A stretch of DNA of 64,000 bases from Toxotes chatareus (Eukaryota > Chordata > Actinopteri > Toxotidae): contig CM028890.1 in assembly GCA_016801885.1 (NCBI GenBank), positions 12,082,001-12,146,000 on the forward strand, in the 5' to 3' direction. The position numbers and the translations under genes were made by a program. Below, one piece after another: positions 12,926 through 26,700 of this stretch; positions within the stretch are counted from its first letter, which is position 1, and each line of letters opens with the position of its first letter. The notes under the pieces were generated by a model, which had not been told where the DNA came from, did no database searches, and saw only the letters and a program-made list of their open reading frames with translations.

Positions 12926-15900
12926 CTTTCTTTTATTGTGGTTTTTCTGCATCCTTCTGTTCTGCTTTTCCAAAGTTCTGTAGAGTTTACCATGAAGTAC
13001 AGCAGTGTCATCCATATAAATGTCAAAATCAAAGGCAGAAGTTTAAATTTAAAAGGCAAGATGTATATTTTCCTTGCTCAAGCTTGACATCATTGTCCTC
13101 ATCTACAGTATTCTTCCTTTTCCTCATGCATTTCATGGGCTCTGATGTGTGCATGCATGATGATTCATTTCAACCTCTGGGGGATATTTGTGAAAGATGA
13201 GACACCAGTTTAATGGTATTAGTCTGTCAGTGTTTGTTTGACTGTGAGGCCATTAGGGAAAAGAGAGCAAGCTCAGTAGTTTAGTATTATTATTTTTCAA
13301 ATAGCTAATATTCCCAACAAGATGTTCTTTCCAATATCTGCCATTGATTTGTTTAACCGAGGATATGTAGAGAGGCTGAGCATGCTCTTCAAGAACTGCA
13401 TTTAAATAAGGGATGGCTTTAAAGGTCTTATATGTACGTTTTTGCTAGCTCTACATAGCCTATATTAGCATTAACAGCTGTTTATCTACAGCTGTAGAAT
13501 AAATGTTGCGAGTTCAGCATCACACTTAATTCTTTTACTTGCCAGGAGCTGTCTCCAGTGGTGGAAAGAAACGCAGCTGCTAACTCTTGTTTTGCTTCTT
13601 TTTCTATCACTTCTTCTCATCTACTGAGGTAGATCGTGTAATACTTGAGAATGAGTCACTGTTGCATCCAGTCTGCACTGAATTCAACATGAGAGAATGA
13701 GAAAGTAGCACTGCCCATAGGGCTAATTCTGCATTAAAACATGTAATGTTGATTTATAAATATCATTTTAACATTTTTCTTTGTTTTTACCTTTATTCTT
13801 GTGTTTTCTTTACTAAATAACCAAGATGCAGTTATCATTTAGAACCTGCCTTCTCCTGAGATCCAGCTCCACATCTGGATCTGCTGCCGGCGATAAAAGG
13901 ACTCTTTTCAAAGCATCCACACGATGAAGAATTGGATTAGTATCTCAGTGTAATTACACCATGCATTTTCAAATTCAATTCTCTGTTCATATCGACTCGC
14001 CTGCCCGTAAACCACATTGTGGATGAAAAAAACTCACCTAAGTGAGAAATGTAATCTAACAAAGATGAAGAAAGTTAGAAAGACAAGATCAAAGTGATTA
14101 TTTTTTAACATCAAACTTCTAAGTGTGCTGGTTTTTGTGAGTCATTTTAGCTGAATATTTTAACTTTTCCTTTGTGACATTGCTTAAAGTGCCCTGATGG
14201 TTTTTATTATAATTGGAAAAGGCAGTTTCATTTCATCCTCGCAGGGGGTGAACTCATCCAATTTCTCCCAAGAAATTCGCCTGGTAATACGTAAAGTGAC
14301 AACATTGTTTCAGCGCATTCTCGAAGTCATTAAATTTATATTTTTCGACACGCCCAGAAAATTTAGCTGTGAATAAACGGGAATTGTGAGCACACATACA
14401 CATGCACTCTCAGCTTGCCATGCAGCTAAATGACTTCACAAAGGGTTTTTTTTTTGTACTTACACCTTTTGAAAGCTTCTCTAGATTGAGAAGATGCATG
14501 CTGACAGATCTAATTACCATCAAGGCAGGTGGACTGTTATTAAAATGAAAGGCAAGAAACACTTGATACAAGACACTCAGTGTGTTTTTATGCTCGTGTA
14601 CTCATTCTGGTGTGTATACGTGGATATGGCTGTGCATTCAAGAGTTTTTAAAGTGTGTGTATCAGCACGCTTGGTCTTGTGTTGGCTCATGTGCTCATCT
14701 AAGTGTGTGTGTTCTCTCTCCTGGAAAAAAAAAGTGAGTAAATTAAGCCAGTTTTCAGTGCCTGAAGCATGTTGATTCTTTTCACTCTGAGCGAGTAGGT
14801 CTGTCCTTAATTGAGCCTCCATGAAAAACCTCCTCTCGTTGTGTGTGGTGATGCTTGTGGGCATCAACCTGCGCCATGACCCAATGACTAAAGTATAATC
14901 TTGTGACTTTGAACCTCTTTCAAACTTTTTATCACAGCCAGTATAAAACTGTATATAGGGTTGCCTTAATGTACAGGTCTATATTTGGTAGACATTGAAA
15001 AGCAGTATGCCTTAAAGGGAAGCACTTTGCATGCATGCACAAGACCTTTTTCTCTTTTGTTTATAGTGAGATAAAAAAAAGGTTGCATGACACTTTTATC
15101 ACATGATACATCTATTTGTGCCTCCATTTGCTTGTTGCAGGAAAGAAGAAACTGGTGAAGAATAAAGCCTTATGTATAGATTTCTGTGGCTGATATTATT
15201 AGCTAATTTTAGCTTCTAGAACATGTATTTACTTATTTATTGTTACAGGTACAATGCACATTAATCAACATCACAGTAAATTTGTGTTTGTGTTATCAAA
15301 CACTGTTGTCCTGTGGCTAAATGTTTAATTAACTGTTAAAACAACAAACATAAAATCAGAACAGATTAAAGCAGGCAAAGCATTGACTATATCTTGTTCA
15401 CAGTTCTTTGATGGTAACGCTGTAATTTAATTTTCAAATAATTCCCAAGACATTTCCAAGAAAGAATTAAGTAATTTAGTACTCAGCATAGGGAAAGTAG
15501 AGACAGTGTACAGCTGGCATAATACAATAATAATTCCAGTTAATTGCTGGTGTTACCTAGAAATTGTTTAGTCAGTGCACGGCACATCAGATGAATATGA
15601 AAAATGAGAAATTTGTCTAAAGGTAAGAAAATGTAAAAACTGGCTTTTTAGTTTAAATAGAGCTTTGAACGACATTACCCTTTTCCCCATGATCTGTACC
15701 ATACTATGGTGGTTTTTCTTCCAGGAAACTTCTGAGACATTATAAAGAAATAATTTGAAAATGAAGAATCCATAAAGACAATGGGATCTTGCTCAAAAAC
15801 GTTTGTTAATGTTAGCAAAAGAACAGATCAACTGTTATATTAGAATTTTTTTTAGGATAAAACATGATATAATGGCAATGGCTGCTCGCAAGAGCTGTTG

Positions 15901-16579
15901 CAGGAAGTGAGTGGAACGTCCATGTAGTGCCATTTATCATCATCACATCTTTTAAGCATGCGTCCAAGCCATCTACTGAAGCTAGCCGAGGGGACACTGC
16001 TTTAGCTAATGGCTTTGAACAGGATGGTTCCAGTTGGCTTTGTCCATCCCACTCATTCACCATCTGCATGCTTCTCATTTGTTTGGTGAGTTCAGCAGTT
16101 AAACGGCTCGTGTCGTGGCAGACAGCAGCTGCATGCTTGAGAGGAGGTTTCAAAGTAGAACATTTTCCGTCTCTTGGGCGGGTGGCAGTGGTTGACAGTT
16201 GATTCCAGCAAGGCCAGAGTCATTTTTAAAAACATTAGCGGCACTGTCTGAAGCGAGGCGTGCTGTAGATTGTAACATATGACCAGCTATCTTTCCCCAA
16301 TGGGTTTTTTATGATGTACTGTGTGTGTCAACGTTCTTTATGTGTTTCTGTTCACCACACACATACAGAACACACACACACACGTACGCACAGGTTGTTC
16401 GATTTTGTCTCGAAACGAGGGGTACGCTGAGGTGGGTGCAAATCTTGAAAAGTGAAGTGTGACTGTGTGTGAGAAACAGTGAGCGAGCAGGATGTTTGGG
16501 ACATTGAGTATGCATCAATTTTTAAAAAAAAAACATTTTGTTTTCTCTGAATGAGAGAAACTTAAAAGGACACATGGCT

Positions 16580-16603
16580 CACACACACACACACACACAC
16601 ACA
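16580..16603. repeat. (CA)12 microsatellite
   Basis: Uninterrupted CA run in upstream non-coding DNA; a second, shorter CA run lies near 16370-16383. Confidence 0.9.
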
Positions 16604-17629
16604 GGGATTCTCTCACTTTCTCATTTATGTGCAAATACACTGATGTTTCAACATTTCCACCATAAATGATCAAAAAGGCCTGAGCCAGTAAGGTGTGATA
16701 AGAAGACTTCCATCTGGCTCTCACAAAAGGCGCCAGCTGAGTGCAATAGCCTGCTTCACCAACATGAGATGCATTGTTGTGATAAAAGGAGCTCTTGAAT
16801 ACAGACTCCACAGGCTCATCTGTGAGATGTTTTTGTTTCTTTTTTTTTTCTCCTTCTGAACCATCTTCTGCCCACACATACGCCGGCATGAACGTGTTAA
16901 AACTCAAGGGAATTACTGCGACGTACACATGAACTCACACACGTGCTACGGATGTAATTGTGTCTTAGTGTTGTATAACCGCTTGTCCCCATACTCGTAT
17001 GATAAACCATCTTTGCAGGTTGAGTAAGATGTCTGATTCAGCTCCGAAAACCCAATAAATTCAGATCGCCACTTTAAACGCTCTGCACAGTCTTGTCTGT
17101 GTTGAAATGTGACAGTCTGCTTGAAGGGTCCACATTAGTTTTTTCCTCCGTGCTGCTTTTATTTCAGTGTGTCCCCGTTCTCACTTTCGCACTCTATGGA
17201 GAGGGGATTACTGCAGCATCACTCAAAGCATGTCTCTGCTGAAATCCATCTATCAACTCTCTCCCTGAGCAATATGTCTATATTCCTCCCAAGTGGAAAG
17301 ATCAAATAGTTGGAATTGCACAGTGAAATACATTCAAAGGTTCTTAACCGGCTCTATAATCCCTAGAAGAGTCATTTTTTCCCCCCTTCTGAAGCCATTT
17401 ATTTTACATCAGATCAAAGGTATTTATTTACCATTTACAGAGGATAAGCTGATGGTAGTGGGACTCCCCACACGTTCACAGAAACACACATAATACACAC
17501 ACATGACCATGTATGTTTCCACGTCAACACAGTAACAACCACACTGGAACAGCTACAGTATCCACTGTGTTGCAAAATGTGCTACGTGACTGCTGGCTGC
17601 TTTTTTCATTTATACCAACTCTCTACGTC

Positions 17630-17671
17630 TCTCTCTCTCCCAAATTTCTCCCACTTCTCCCTCCTCCACAG
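17630..17671 (+). promoter_or_regulatory. tnr: Splice acceptor and polypyrimidine tract before the first coding exon
   Basis: A nearly pure pyrimidine stretch leads into ctcctccacag at 17661-17671. This shows that the start-codon exon is internal and that the tnr mRNA has at least one upstream untranslated exon not identified here. Confidence 0.75.
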
Positions 17672-17792
17672 GTGTGAGTGGACAGGAGTGGTGAGGTTTC
17701 TTCGCAGCATGCCACTGGCACAGCAGCATCGCAGGGCCACTGTGCCCATAACAGGCTGGATCCTGGTTTTGGCTCTGTTTCTTGCTCTACAG
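17672..17792 (+). CDS. tnr: tnr exon with start codon: signal peptide (residues 1-28)
   Basis: The exon carries 37 bp of 5' UTR and then ATG at 17709. The context cgcagcATG has A at -3, and there is no ATG upstream within the exon, although the frame stays open to the exon's 5' edge, so an upstream exon could in principle extend it. The first 28 residues start MPLAQQHRR and contain a hydrophobic core GWILVLALFLALQ, a typical secretory signal. With the next exon's GAAHA it gives a likely cleavage after AHA, near residue 33. The donor is CAG|gtaaaa and the exon ends in phase 0. Confidence 0.9.
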
Positions 17793-20700
17793 GTAAAATT
17801 TGTTCAGACAAAATAGCCCTGTCCATTTTTTTTCCAGGAGTGCAACTGCCCAGGGCTTTTTTTTTTTTTTTTTTCGTATTCATTATTTATTTGCAATCTA
17901 GTATTTTTGGCAGCCATGTTAATCACTTGACTCTGGGCACAAATCCACTCAAATTCTGTCCTGGCTGGTTTGAGTATCAAAGAGAAGTGATCCATTCTGT
18001 GTGTTTTCAATATTTAATATTAGTTGTTTTCCTGTACATTTTGTATAGAATGTTGCCCCCCACCCCACCAATGTGTTTACAACCATAATAGTGGCAGATT
18101 TACCACTCGAAAAATATACAGTTAATGGCTACATACATTACATTGTGCTCAAAGACTGAAGGCTAGATTGGGGCAGAATAACACACTGTTTGATCCATTC
18201 TTTCGCACCTGTGTTTTGGGGTTTGAAAAATGCTAACACCCTCCAAACTTTTTGTATGCAGAGTAACATTCTTACTGCATCCCTATGCTCATCGCTTCAC
18301 TGTATATTTGGCAAATGGGTTTAGCAAACAGTTTCATGCAGGTAGCACCAGAGATCACATACAAATCACTGTGTAAAAACTTTCTTAATCAAATATTTCA
18401 ACAAACCTGCAAAGTTCACATTGAATAACATGTAGCTACTGAGTTGATCCAGTGGTGTTCAGGCTTATCTGCCTGTGGCTGTATTTTTTTTGCTTGTCAT
18501 TCCTTTCTCCTTGAAATATTATTTGCTTATTTAAATTAGAAATTCTCTGAGCTCTCTGCCAGACATAAAGAAAGCACAGTCTTAAAACGCTGAATTGATG
18601 CCAGTCTTTCGCAAATGACCCACATTTTTAATATGAAAATTGTGGTGTCAGTGTTGCAGCCAGTGAGAATGTCTTTCGTATACTGTATATTAGAGTCATC
18701 TTGTTTCCTGTCCCTCTGGCTTCTTTTCTTAGTCTTCACTCCATCATTCTGTAAACACAAGATAGAAAGAACAAAAACAACTGGAAACCCCTGAGTCCAA
18801 ACCATGTGCAGTGTTTTTTATTTCATATTGTCTCTGTCTCCCTCTCGCTCTCTCTCTCCAGGGTGCCGCTCATGCTGCTCCATCAGGAGACAACAAGCTG
18901 GTTAGTACCACCAGAGTGAGGAGACAGACCCCAGGGGGGAATCAGCCTGCTTCTTCATCCAACCAGACCCTGCGGGAGCAACCCGTGGTCTTCAATCACG
19001 TCTACAATATCAATGTTCCCTTGGAGTCTCTGTGCTCTGTCGACCTGGACGCCTCCGCACCACCTGCCTCGGGTGATGGTGAGGTCTTCTGATCAACTGA
19101 ATATTTGGGTTCAAAATCACTTTAGCCATCCTATTTGGTGTCCTTGAGACACCTTTTCTTCACAGGGACAAGGCATCAAGGCAGTTATCAAGGCATATTC
19201 TTTTCATTTTCAAGGTCCACGTGCTGAGCTGGGGTCTAGACCTTCTGTGGAGGGTCCAATGGATCCAACTGGACCAACAGAATACACTGAGCAGACACTG
19301 GATGCTGACAGCCAGGTCGGTTGTTTTTTTTTTTTTCTTATAAAAAGTTGAGAAAGGTTTGACTTTATGTAAATGTCCTCCTCCGCAGGGAGACATTCAG
19401 CTGCAGTTTCTCTGACTCTGGTGAAATAGAAGCACAGCTGTTTTCTGCTCCAACACAGCGGGGCCATGTAAATCACTTCAGATAAATGGGGTACAGGCCA
19501 ATTGTCGCCCCCTACAGCCAGCTGCCCCATTCAATATGATGCAGCTTGAGCAGGTCATCGGGACATGAACCAGAAAACAATGTGTGGAAACACTCAGACA
19601 GTGCACTATTTTGCTGCGTGCCAGCTTCAGGGCAACAGGAGAAGGTAACTGTCCAATCAGAGCTGAGCATATAAATTACGTACTTAACGTTAAACACCTC
19701 AAAAAGCTTCAAGCTTGTGACAGGTAAGAGGTAGCTTGCTGCTTCGAGTTGATATATGTGAACAGGGAATAGGACAGAAAGAGTAATCAATTGACTCTCT
19801 CAGCGTGGCACGGAAACATATCTAAAGGACATTGTTTCATCACACAAAGTCATTTACATTTAGATTTTTGAGATGAATTGTTATTTTACCTTGAATTACT
19901 GAAAGTGATACACAGTCACCCCCTGTAGACTTGAAAGGTGGCTGTACAAAATCTGTTGATTGCTCTTTCATGAGGACTGAAAGCTGAAAGCCAAGTCAGT
20001 TAAAATTGATTCCAATAGTGACGAGATTTCACTGGAAAAAAAGTGAACAAAACTTTCATAGCAGCACAGTCCACCTCTCCACTGCTCATTCATACAGCCA
20101 GCATCTTCCAAACAGTTATATTTCAGCCGCAGTTTATTTAAGTGCACCACTTCCCTCTGAATTCTCACACATGACCTTGTCGAGCTTGTTTATAGGTCCC
20201 CACTTTTTTCTCCTGATGCTGGGTAAAAGTGGATAATGTTGCAAGAGGCAGGTTTAAGACGTTTCTGTAGACGTTTTGTTACTTTTTATCCGATCATGAA
20301 AACTCACTGTGGCCTTAGTTCTCCCTGACAGACAAAGCTATAAACTCTTCCGCCACTTTGCGGGTGAGTGTTTGATATTTGAATGATAGACTTTGGGTGA
20401 AGTATCACAAATTCATATTGTCCCATGATTACAAAAGCAATTAGCCAAATGGAGATGGAAAAGTGCACTTGTTAACCCGACTGTTCTCCTTGTTCAGGTC
20501 ACATTTACTCACCGTATCAACATCCCAAAAGCTGCATGTGGTTGCGCAACAACAACAACCACAATCCAGCAGCTCGCCACCAGAGTGGAGATGCTGGAGA
20601 GAGAAGTTTCACTGCTCAGAGCCCAGTGTGGATCTGGATGTTGTGGGGAGAGCTCAGCCATGGGTGGGTAAAATAAACAAAGAGTTTGCTGATGCTAGCA

Positions 20701-23700
20701 TACTGACCTTCATCTCACCAAAATTTAACTTGGACCCTTAGGATTAGTTGTTTCTCTTATCATTGTTAATGGTTGATAAAAAATGAGGGGTGGGGGTGAG
20801 GGTATGAACTTTTTTTTTGGCTGCTAAAGAGGGGCATACCAGAAAAAAGTTTTGAGTACCACTTGAACAACTGCAAGAAAAACATTGAAAACAGGAAGTG
20901 CGGCAAGAAGACAAAACATATCCTATTGGTAAATTCGGGCAACAAAAAAACTGTTTATACGATGAATGCAGAGGACATAGACGGCAGCAGAATATTGATG
21001 CCGGAGGGCAGCTTCTTTTTTCTGCTGCACAGTCTCAGTCTAAAAGGTGTGGAGAAACCTTTGCTACTGGTAAAAAAATGTGTTCACTATTCAGGAGATG
21101 CTGCCATTTTAATACAAGGGGACTGAAATGGATAGAGTTATAGGATATATTACGGTTAAAGGATCTGCTCCATTGACACCATCACCCCATTCAAATATTT
21201 TCTGAAAACGCTCCATCTCTACGGTGAGAATATGATTATCCCCAGCAGTCACTATCTGAATCAGAATGAGGATGAAATGCTCAGCTGGGGAGGATGGTCC
21301 AGGGAGGAAATGCACAAAATGAGACATGTTTTCATTGATGTCTTGACTACTGTTTCTCCAATCGAGACTGCTGAAGCATGTAGACATGAAGTACATTAGA
21401 TGTTTGATATAATTTAATTTCTGAGTGGATATGTAAATTACATACAATTTTATTAGTCCAGCTGTCTTCTTAGAAAGGCACAGAATGTAATATTACCCAA
21501 AATGCCGAACTGTTCCTTTAAGGTTGATCGTGTGGGAGACTTTCCATCTTTGAATCAAGCATTATTTTGCTGCATAATATATGATAAATATTTACATTTT
21601 TCCCAGGTCGTTTGGACTTCGTCCCAGGCTGCAGCGGCCATGGCAGCTTCAGCTTTGACCTGTGTGGCTGCATCTGTGAGGAAGGTTGGACCGGCAAAAA
21701 CTGCTCTGAACCGCGTTGTCCGGACGACTGCTCCGGCCAGGGGGTGTGCATTGAAGGGGAGTGCGTTTGCGACCGTGACTTCGGAGGCGAGAACTGTTCA
21801 GAGCCGCGGTGCCCCGCAGACTGCTCGGGCCGGGGCTTGTGTATCGACGGGGAGTGTGTGTGCGAGGAGTCCTTCACTGGCGAAGACTGCATGGTCGGGA
21901 GGTGTCTCAATGACTGCTCCGACCAGGGGCTGTGTATCAACGGGACGTGCCAGTGTCGGCCCGGGTATGTGGGAGAGGACTGCTCACTGGTGTACTGTGC
22001 CAACAACTGCAGCAAGAAGGGAGTCTGCAAGGAGGGTTTCTGTGTCTGCCAGGAGGGCTTTGCTGGAGATGACTGCAACTCTGGTAGGCTGTTATTTTTT
22101 ATCCTTCACATCAGTCTAATCCTCTGACCGTTGTCAAGTACAAAAAGTAGTTTGTCAGACATTTGTCGTTCAATTCCCTGAAGCAGAAACTCTGGGCAAC
22201 ACTTGCTGTCAGTGCGACCAGCACCAAGTAACTCAGAGTAGAAATCCAGACTAAACAGATTTCACAATGACACTCTGTGACCCCCAAACAGTTCAGGCTG
22301 AATTCTTGAGCAAGAACAGGTTTCTTTCAAAATTAGAGCCACAGCATTAGATGGAGTGCCTCCATAGCCAAGAGTGATTTTCTGTAATGTGGGCACATTT
22401 TCTGTTCATGAATGGCTGGCACTATCTGCTGAGGTTTATTTGGGTGCGAAAATTGAATACACGCTTCAGATTACAGTCTAGTGAATATCTTTAGAAACTT
22501 GATGTCTCTCTATCTGCTTTACTTACAGTGTGGGAGTAATTCCAAAAAAAAAGAGAAAAAAAAACAGATTGGTTCCACTTGATAAAGAAGACCAGCAAAC
22601 TAAGATATTTTCCCTTAAGCTACTCTTATAAAATGTAGCTTTGGATGCGCTCACACTGTTAGATGTCATGAATATGATGATGTTTGGAGTGGATTTTTAT
22701 AGAGTTGAGATCTGAGAGTCCTATACTATATATCTGTGTAAACACCATCTGTGAAACATTTACAATTAGGGCTGCAACTCTGTTTAGCTAATTAATAAGT
22801 TATTTAGTCTATAAAGTTTCTGAAAAACATGTCCATCACAATTTCCCCAAACTCAAAGGGATATTTTAAAATGATCTGACCAGCAGTCCAATAACTAAAA
22901 ATATAGATTTTAGACACCAAAAAAAAAGAATCCTACATTCTCTAAAATGCTTACATTTTAGAAGCGAAAACCAACCGATGTTGGCTTTTTCTGCTTGATA
23001 CAGTATATAACTGAAACAGTTACCGGATGTGTTGGTAATTGATTTTCTGAACATTGATTTACTGATTAATCAACTAATCATAATCTAAAACTTAAAACTC
23101 ACTATAGGTACAAGTACAATAGGTAGTGGCATTCACATGTCATGGAGAGCTAAGAGTTTGTAGATAGATGATTTCACTCATCAGTATAATTTTAATAAGA
23201 ATAAAAAAAGTGATTAATTCAACTACATTTTGTAGTTTTGTATAGAAAGTAAATCTCACCTATTGTGCCCCATGACTCATGGAGTCCAACCACACAGACA
23301 GAGCTAATTTGTGGTATAGGCTTTGAAATGTGAAGCCTTTTCTGTCTCTGCAATAACAGTTAGGTCCACAGGTCTGAAAACACAGCTCTCGGCCCCGTCA
23401 TTTTTAGTATGTGTGCAGCCCTGAAAAACAAACCCCTCTGTGCTTCAATTGTAGGTGGTGGGGTACGTGACTTGCTGGACAGCAGAAGGTGTAACAGCAT
23501 TCATTTGTCAAAAGTCACATTCATCCGGGGAGAGAACTGTCACATTAGCTGCAGCCGAGACAGTTTGTGAGCCGCGCTTGCCTTTGTTCAGAGCCAGCTC
23601 TCCACGCCAAAATATCAGATCCTCCTCTGCCATTTGAGGCAGCTGTCAACGAAGTGACAGATGAGGACAGACAGAAGAGCGAGCGATAGAAAGACAGGGA

Positions 23701-26700
23701 CTGCAAATCATATTACTAAGGCTGATTCCTCAGTGCTGCCCTCCCATTTAATATCTATACCAAGTGAGGGAGTCCGAATTGCTTATTCCTTTGCAATTAG
23801 AGGCTAAAATAGCCAATACGTGTAGGGGACAGTTGTGATGCATACAAAACAAAACAGCTCAGCTACCAGAGACCTGTAGGGTGACAAGCTTAAGTGTTTC
23901 ATGTTATCATAAAATGAATATTTTTGCTTCAATTATGCTGGCCTATATTCTCCCACTATGAGAAATAATGGAGGCTGCTGAATTTAAATTGGATGTTTCA
24001 GGCGTGGGGCAAGATTCAGTATATATCTTTACATAAAAATATATCCACCCACAAAGCAGAGATCAACTTGTGCCAAGGAGTGGCATTTAATCTTGACAGC
24101 AGAGGTATTCCACCATCACTCCGATGAGTTCTGACGCTACAGTGGGAAAGTAGCGGTGACATTCTCACATTGTTGACATCCTCCGAGTGGCTCTGTGGTG
24201 ACAAGTGACATTTACATTTCTCACATAGCTGTGGATCTCAGCACTGCAATGCAGCTGTGAAGTCCTGAAGTGTATATGAAAACTACAAAGAAGTTTGGTG
24301 TCATCCCTTGTCTACTTTGTTGCCATATTTTATTTCCCTATCCTGCTGTGTAACATCAATCTCCTTTATCTGAACGGCATGGCTTTTTTATTTGCAGCAA
24401 GTCACACTAGTAGAGCAGTTTAGAAGGCTGCTTTATAAAGTAGCTTTGCCTCCATCAATTATAATATTAGGCAGATTAACTGTCTCAGTGATGCTGGAGG
24501 TCTTCAGCAGACATGTGACAATCCACCGCATCACACAATTGAGCACTTGTTTTAAACACAAACACACACCTAAACATTACCTGACAGCCACTCAAAGAAC
24601 ACACAGTATTTCTCAGTCGTTCCTGGTCTGCCTCAGCATCATGAGGACGCAAACTGTTTCTGTTGTTTTGATTGAAATTCTATTGTAGCTTGTGACAAAA
24701 GTTTAATATCCAGAACCATTCTCCTGCACTGAATAGAAATTGAATGACAATACATCTTTGACAGTGTGTTTTTTTTTTTTTTTTTTGAGCTGCCTTTTTG
24801 CCAACCAAAAGAGACAAAAATGTGGGTCAGATTTTTTAGCTAATACTATCCCTATCCCTGCATTTGCAGCAAAAGAAATCGCACAGGCCTTTTTGTGGCA
24901 TAACTTAACAGTTAATTCACTTTTCACCTATAATAAAACACATTAGCTGTAACAGGTTGTGTGGATGGACTGGACATCTTTTTGGATATTTGCAACCAGT
25001 AAATAAGGAAAGATACTTGCAAAGGTGCTAGAACATTTTGACAGTTATTATGGAATAGATTTCTGCATTGACCCTGAATTACTCAGATGTTTTCTATTAC
25101 ATACAAACCCAAAAACTATTGTACTACACACTGAAAGTTTCACTTTAGTCAGTTGAGCAAATCAACAATAGGAATGTCATTACACAAAGTTGCCTGAAGG
25201 TAATTTAGCCCACTGATGATGCACTGACCTCCGATGTCAGCCAGAGTTTTACTGTCAAAGTTTGAGTTCAGTACATTTTGCTGTATCTGCCTATAATGTT
25301 GTACTGATTAGACCTAATGAGACTTGAAGACTCCAGGCGAGATTCTTGAATAACCTTCAGCAATTCGCCCTTTGGAAGCAAACCATGGCTGAGAAATGGT
25401 TTCACAATTTACCAGAAATTGAGAAGACAGCCCTTGAGCCTCTCAAGTAGTAAAATTAAATTATATTAAATTATATATTATATGCAAATTATATCACCAG
25501 TGTGCAGTGATGTAACAACTTTACGTAGATTTTTAACACAAGTAATTACTTGTGAGATAATGTTTCTAATATTAGGCAGCAGGCAAAGAGGCCCTGTGAA
25601 GATCTCCCGTCACATTTCTGGTGATTCTTTTTCCGTTCTCTACCTGGGAAGAGGCATCAGTAGATAAGTCCTTTAAACTCACCCTTAGATGTTTTAGGCA
25701 GAAGAATAAAATGTACTTAAACTGAAATTTCAATGAGAATCGAAAACAAAGAGATCACACAAGGCACTGAAAACTGCTGTTGAAACTAGAAACTGGCCCA
25801 GTCACAAAGGTCAAGGACTTGCTTGATACTCTGCAACTGAGAAATGTAGATAGGATGTCAGGTTGCACCTGTCCTAGGCGACAGTTTCAATCCAGTAAAC
25901 AACCATTTGCATTCAGATTAACTGATCGTTGGTGACCTCTCACATCACAACAACAAAGTGAGACAAGTTTTTTTTTTGCTGTGTCTCGTGTATAACGTCA
26001 CAGATTTCAGCTTCTGCATTCTTGGCTAACTTTTCTGAGCAACCTTTTCCAAAGTGCTCCCTTGAGAGTCTGCCCTTGACTCTCTAGTGGAGCTAATGTC
26101 TTTACTTTCAAGCAGCTTGTCTGTTCAGCCTCCTGCATGACCTCATTCAATCACTCCTCTCCTAGCCCACGGATTACTGCTCCTTCTTTTGATTTGTTAT
26201 TTCCTTCATACATTTGACGAAGCTGAGTCCAATTGATGAAATAAATCTAGCTAAGTGAAAGCTGCAGGATCTGTCCCCGGTGCAGGTTCGCTGTTTTGAA
26301 ATGAGCAAACTACTGTAAAGCATGCAGCCATCTGTTGAGTGTGTGAGGAAGTAGCTGAAACGGCTACTTAAGAGTCCAAAGGTTCCCTGAGGAGTCCTCA
26401 GCGCTGTGCTGTAGAATCCTGTATCACAGGCTGTAGAGATGATGAGGGGGTGAGAGGTTGTTTATCACACCATCGCACTTACTGCTCCTTTTACTCCTCT
26501 CCCTGTCTCTCCTTTTCTTGTTCCCTTTTCCTCATTCTCTCTCTTTAAACTGTCTTTCTGTGTTAGTCATTTGTTCTCCTCAAGCACATCTCGTCTTGTG
26601 TTCTCTTCTCCTGTTCTCGTCCGTCCTCTGTGCAGCCATCTTGTCGTTTCTTCAGCTCAATCTGTTTGTACCTTCTGTCTTGTCTTCTTCTCCTTTATGC

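Larger units (their letters stand above)
1..17671. other. Upstream non-coding region, probably a 5' UTR intron of tnr
   Basis: No reading frame here resembles a conserved protein; the short open frames are scattered and unspliced. The first coding exon opens with a splice acceptor, so at least one untranslated exon must lie here or further upstream, but I cannot place it. Recognisable content is simple repeats, one repeat insertion with a target-site duplication (12744-12925), a degenerate TCAATAAT-type repeat near 5.6-5.8 kb and a GAGTC-rich tract near 7.8-7.9 kb. I could not identify a core promoter. Confidence 0.6.

Noticed and set aside
12719..13015. Open frames giving ISADYGQEAGHTLDWSP-type peptides
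   Set aside because: This is a well-known spurious translation of a teleost interspersed repeat, here bounded by a target-site duplication.
21518..22078. 186-residue open frame on the minus strand over the EGF exon
   Set aside because: Shadow of the repeated cysteine/glycine codons of the EGF repeats; proline/serine-rich with no domain, and the + strand frame is a perfect tenascin match.
21502..22119. 205-residue + strand open frame over the EGF exon
   Set aside because: It is frame-shifted relative to the EGF repeats, runs through the splice acceptor and donor, and has no recognisable domain.
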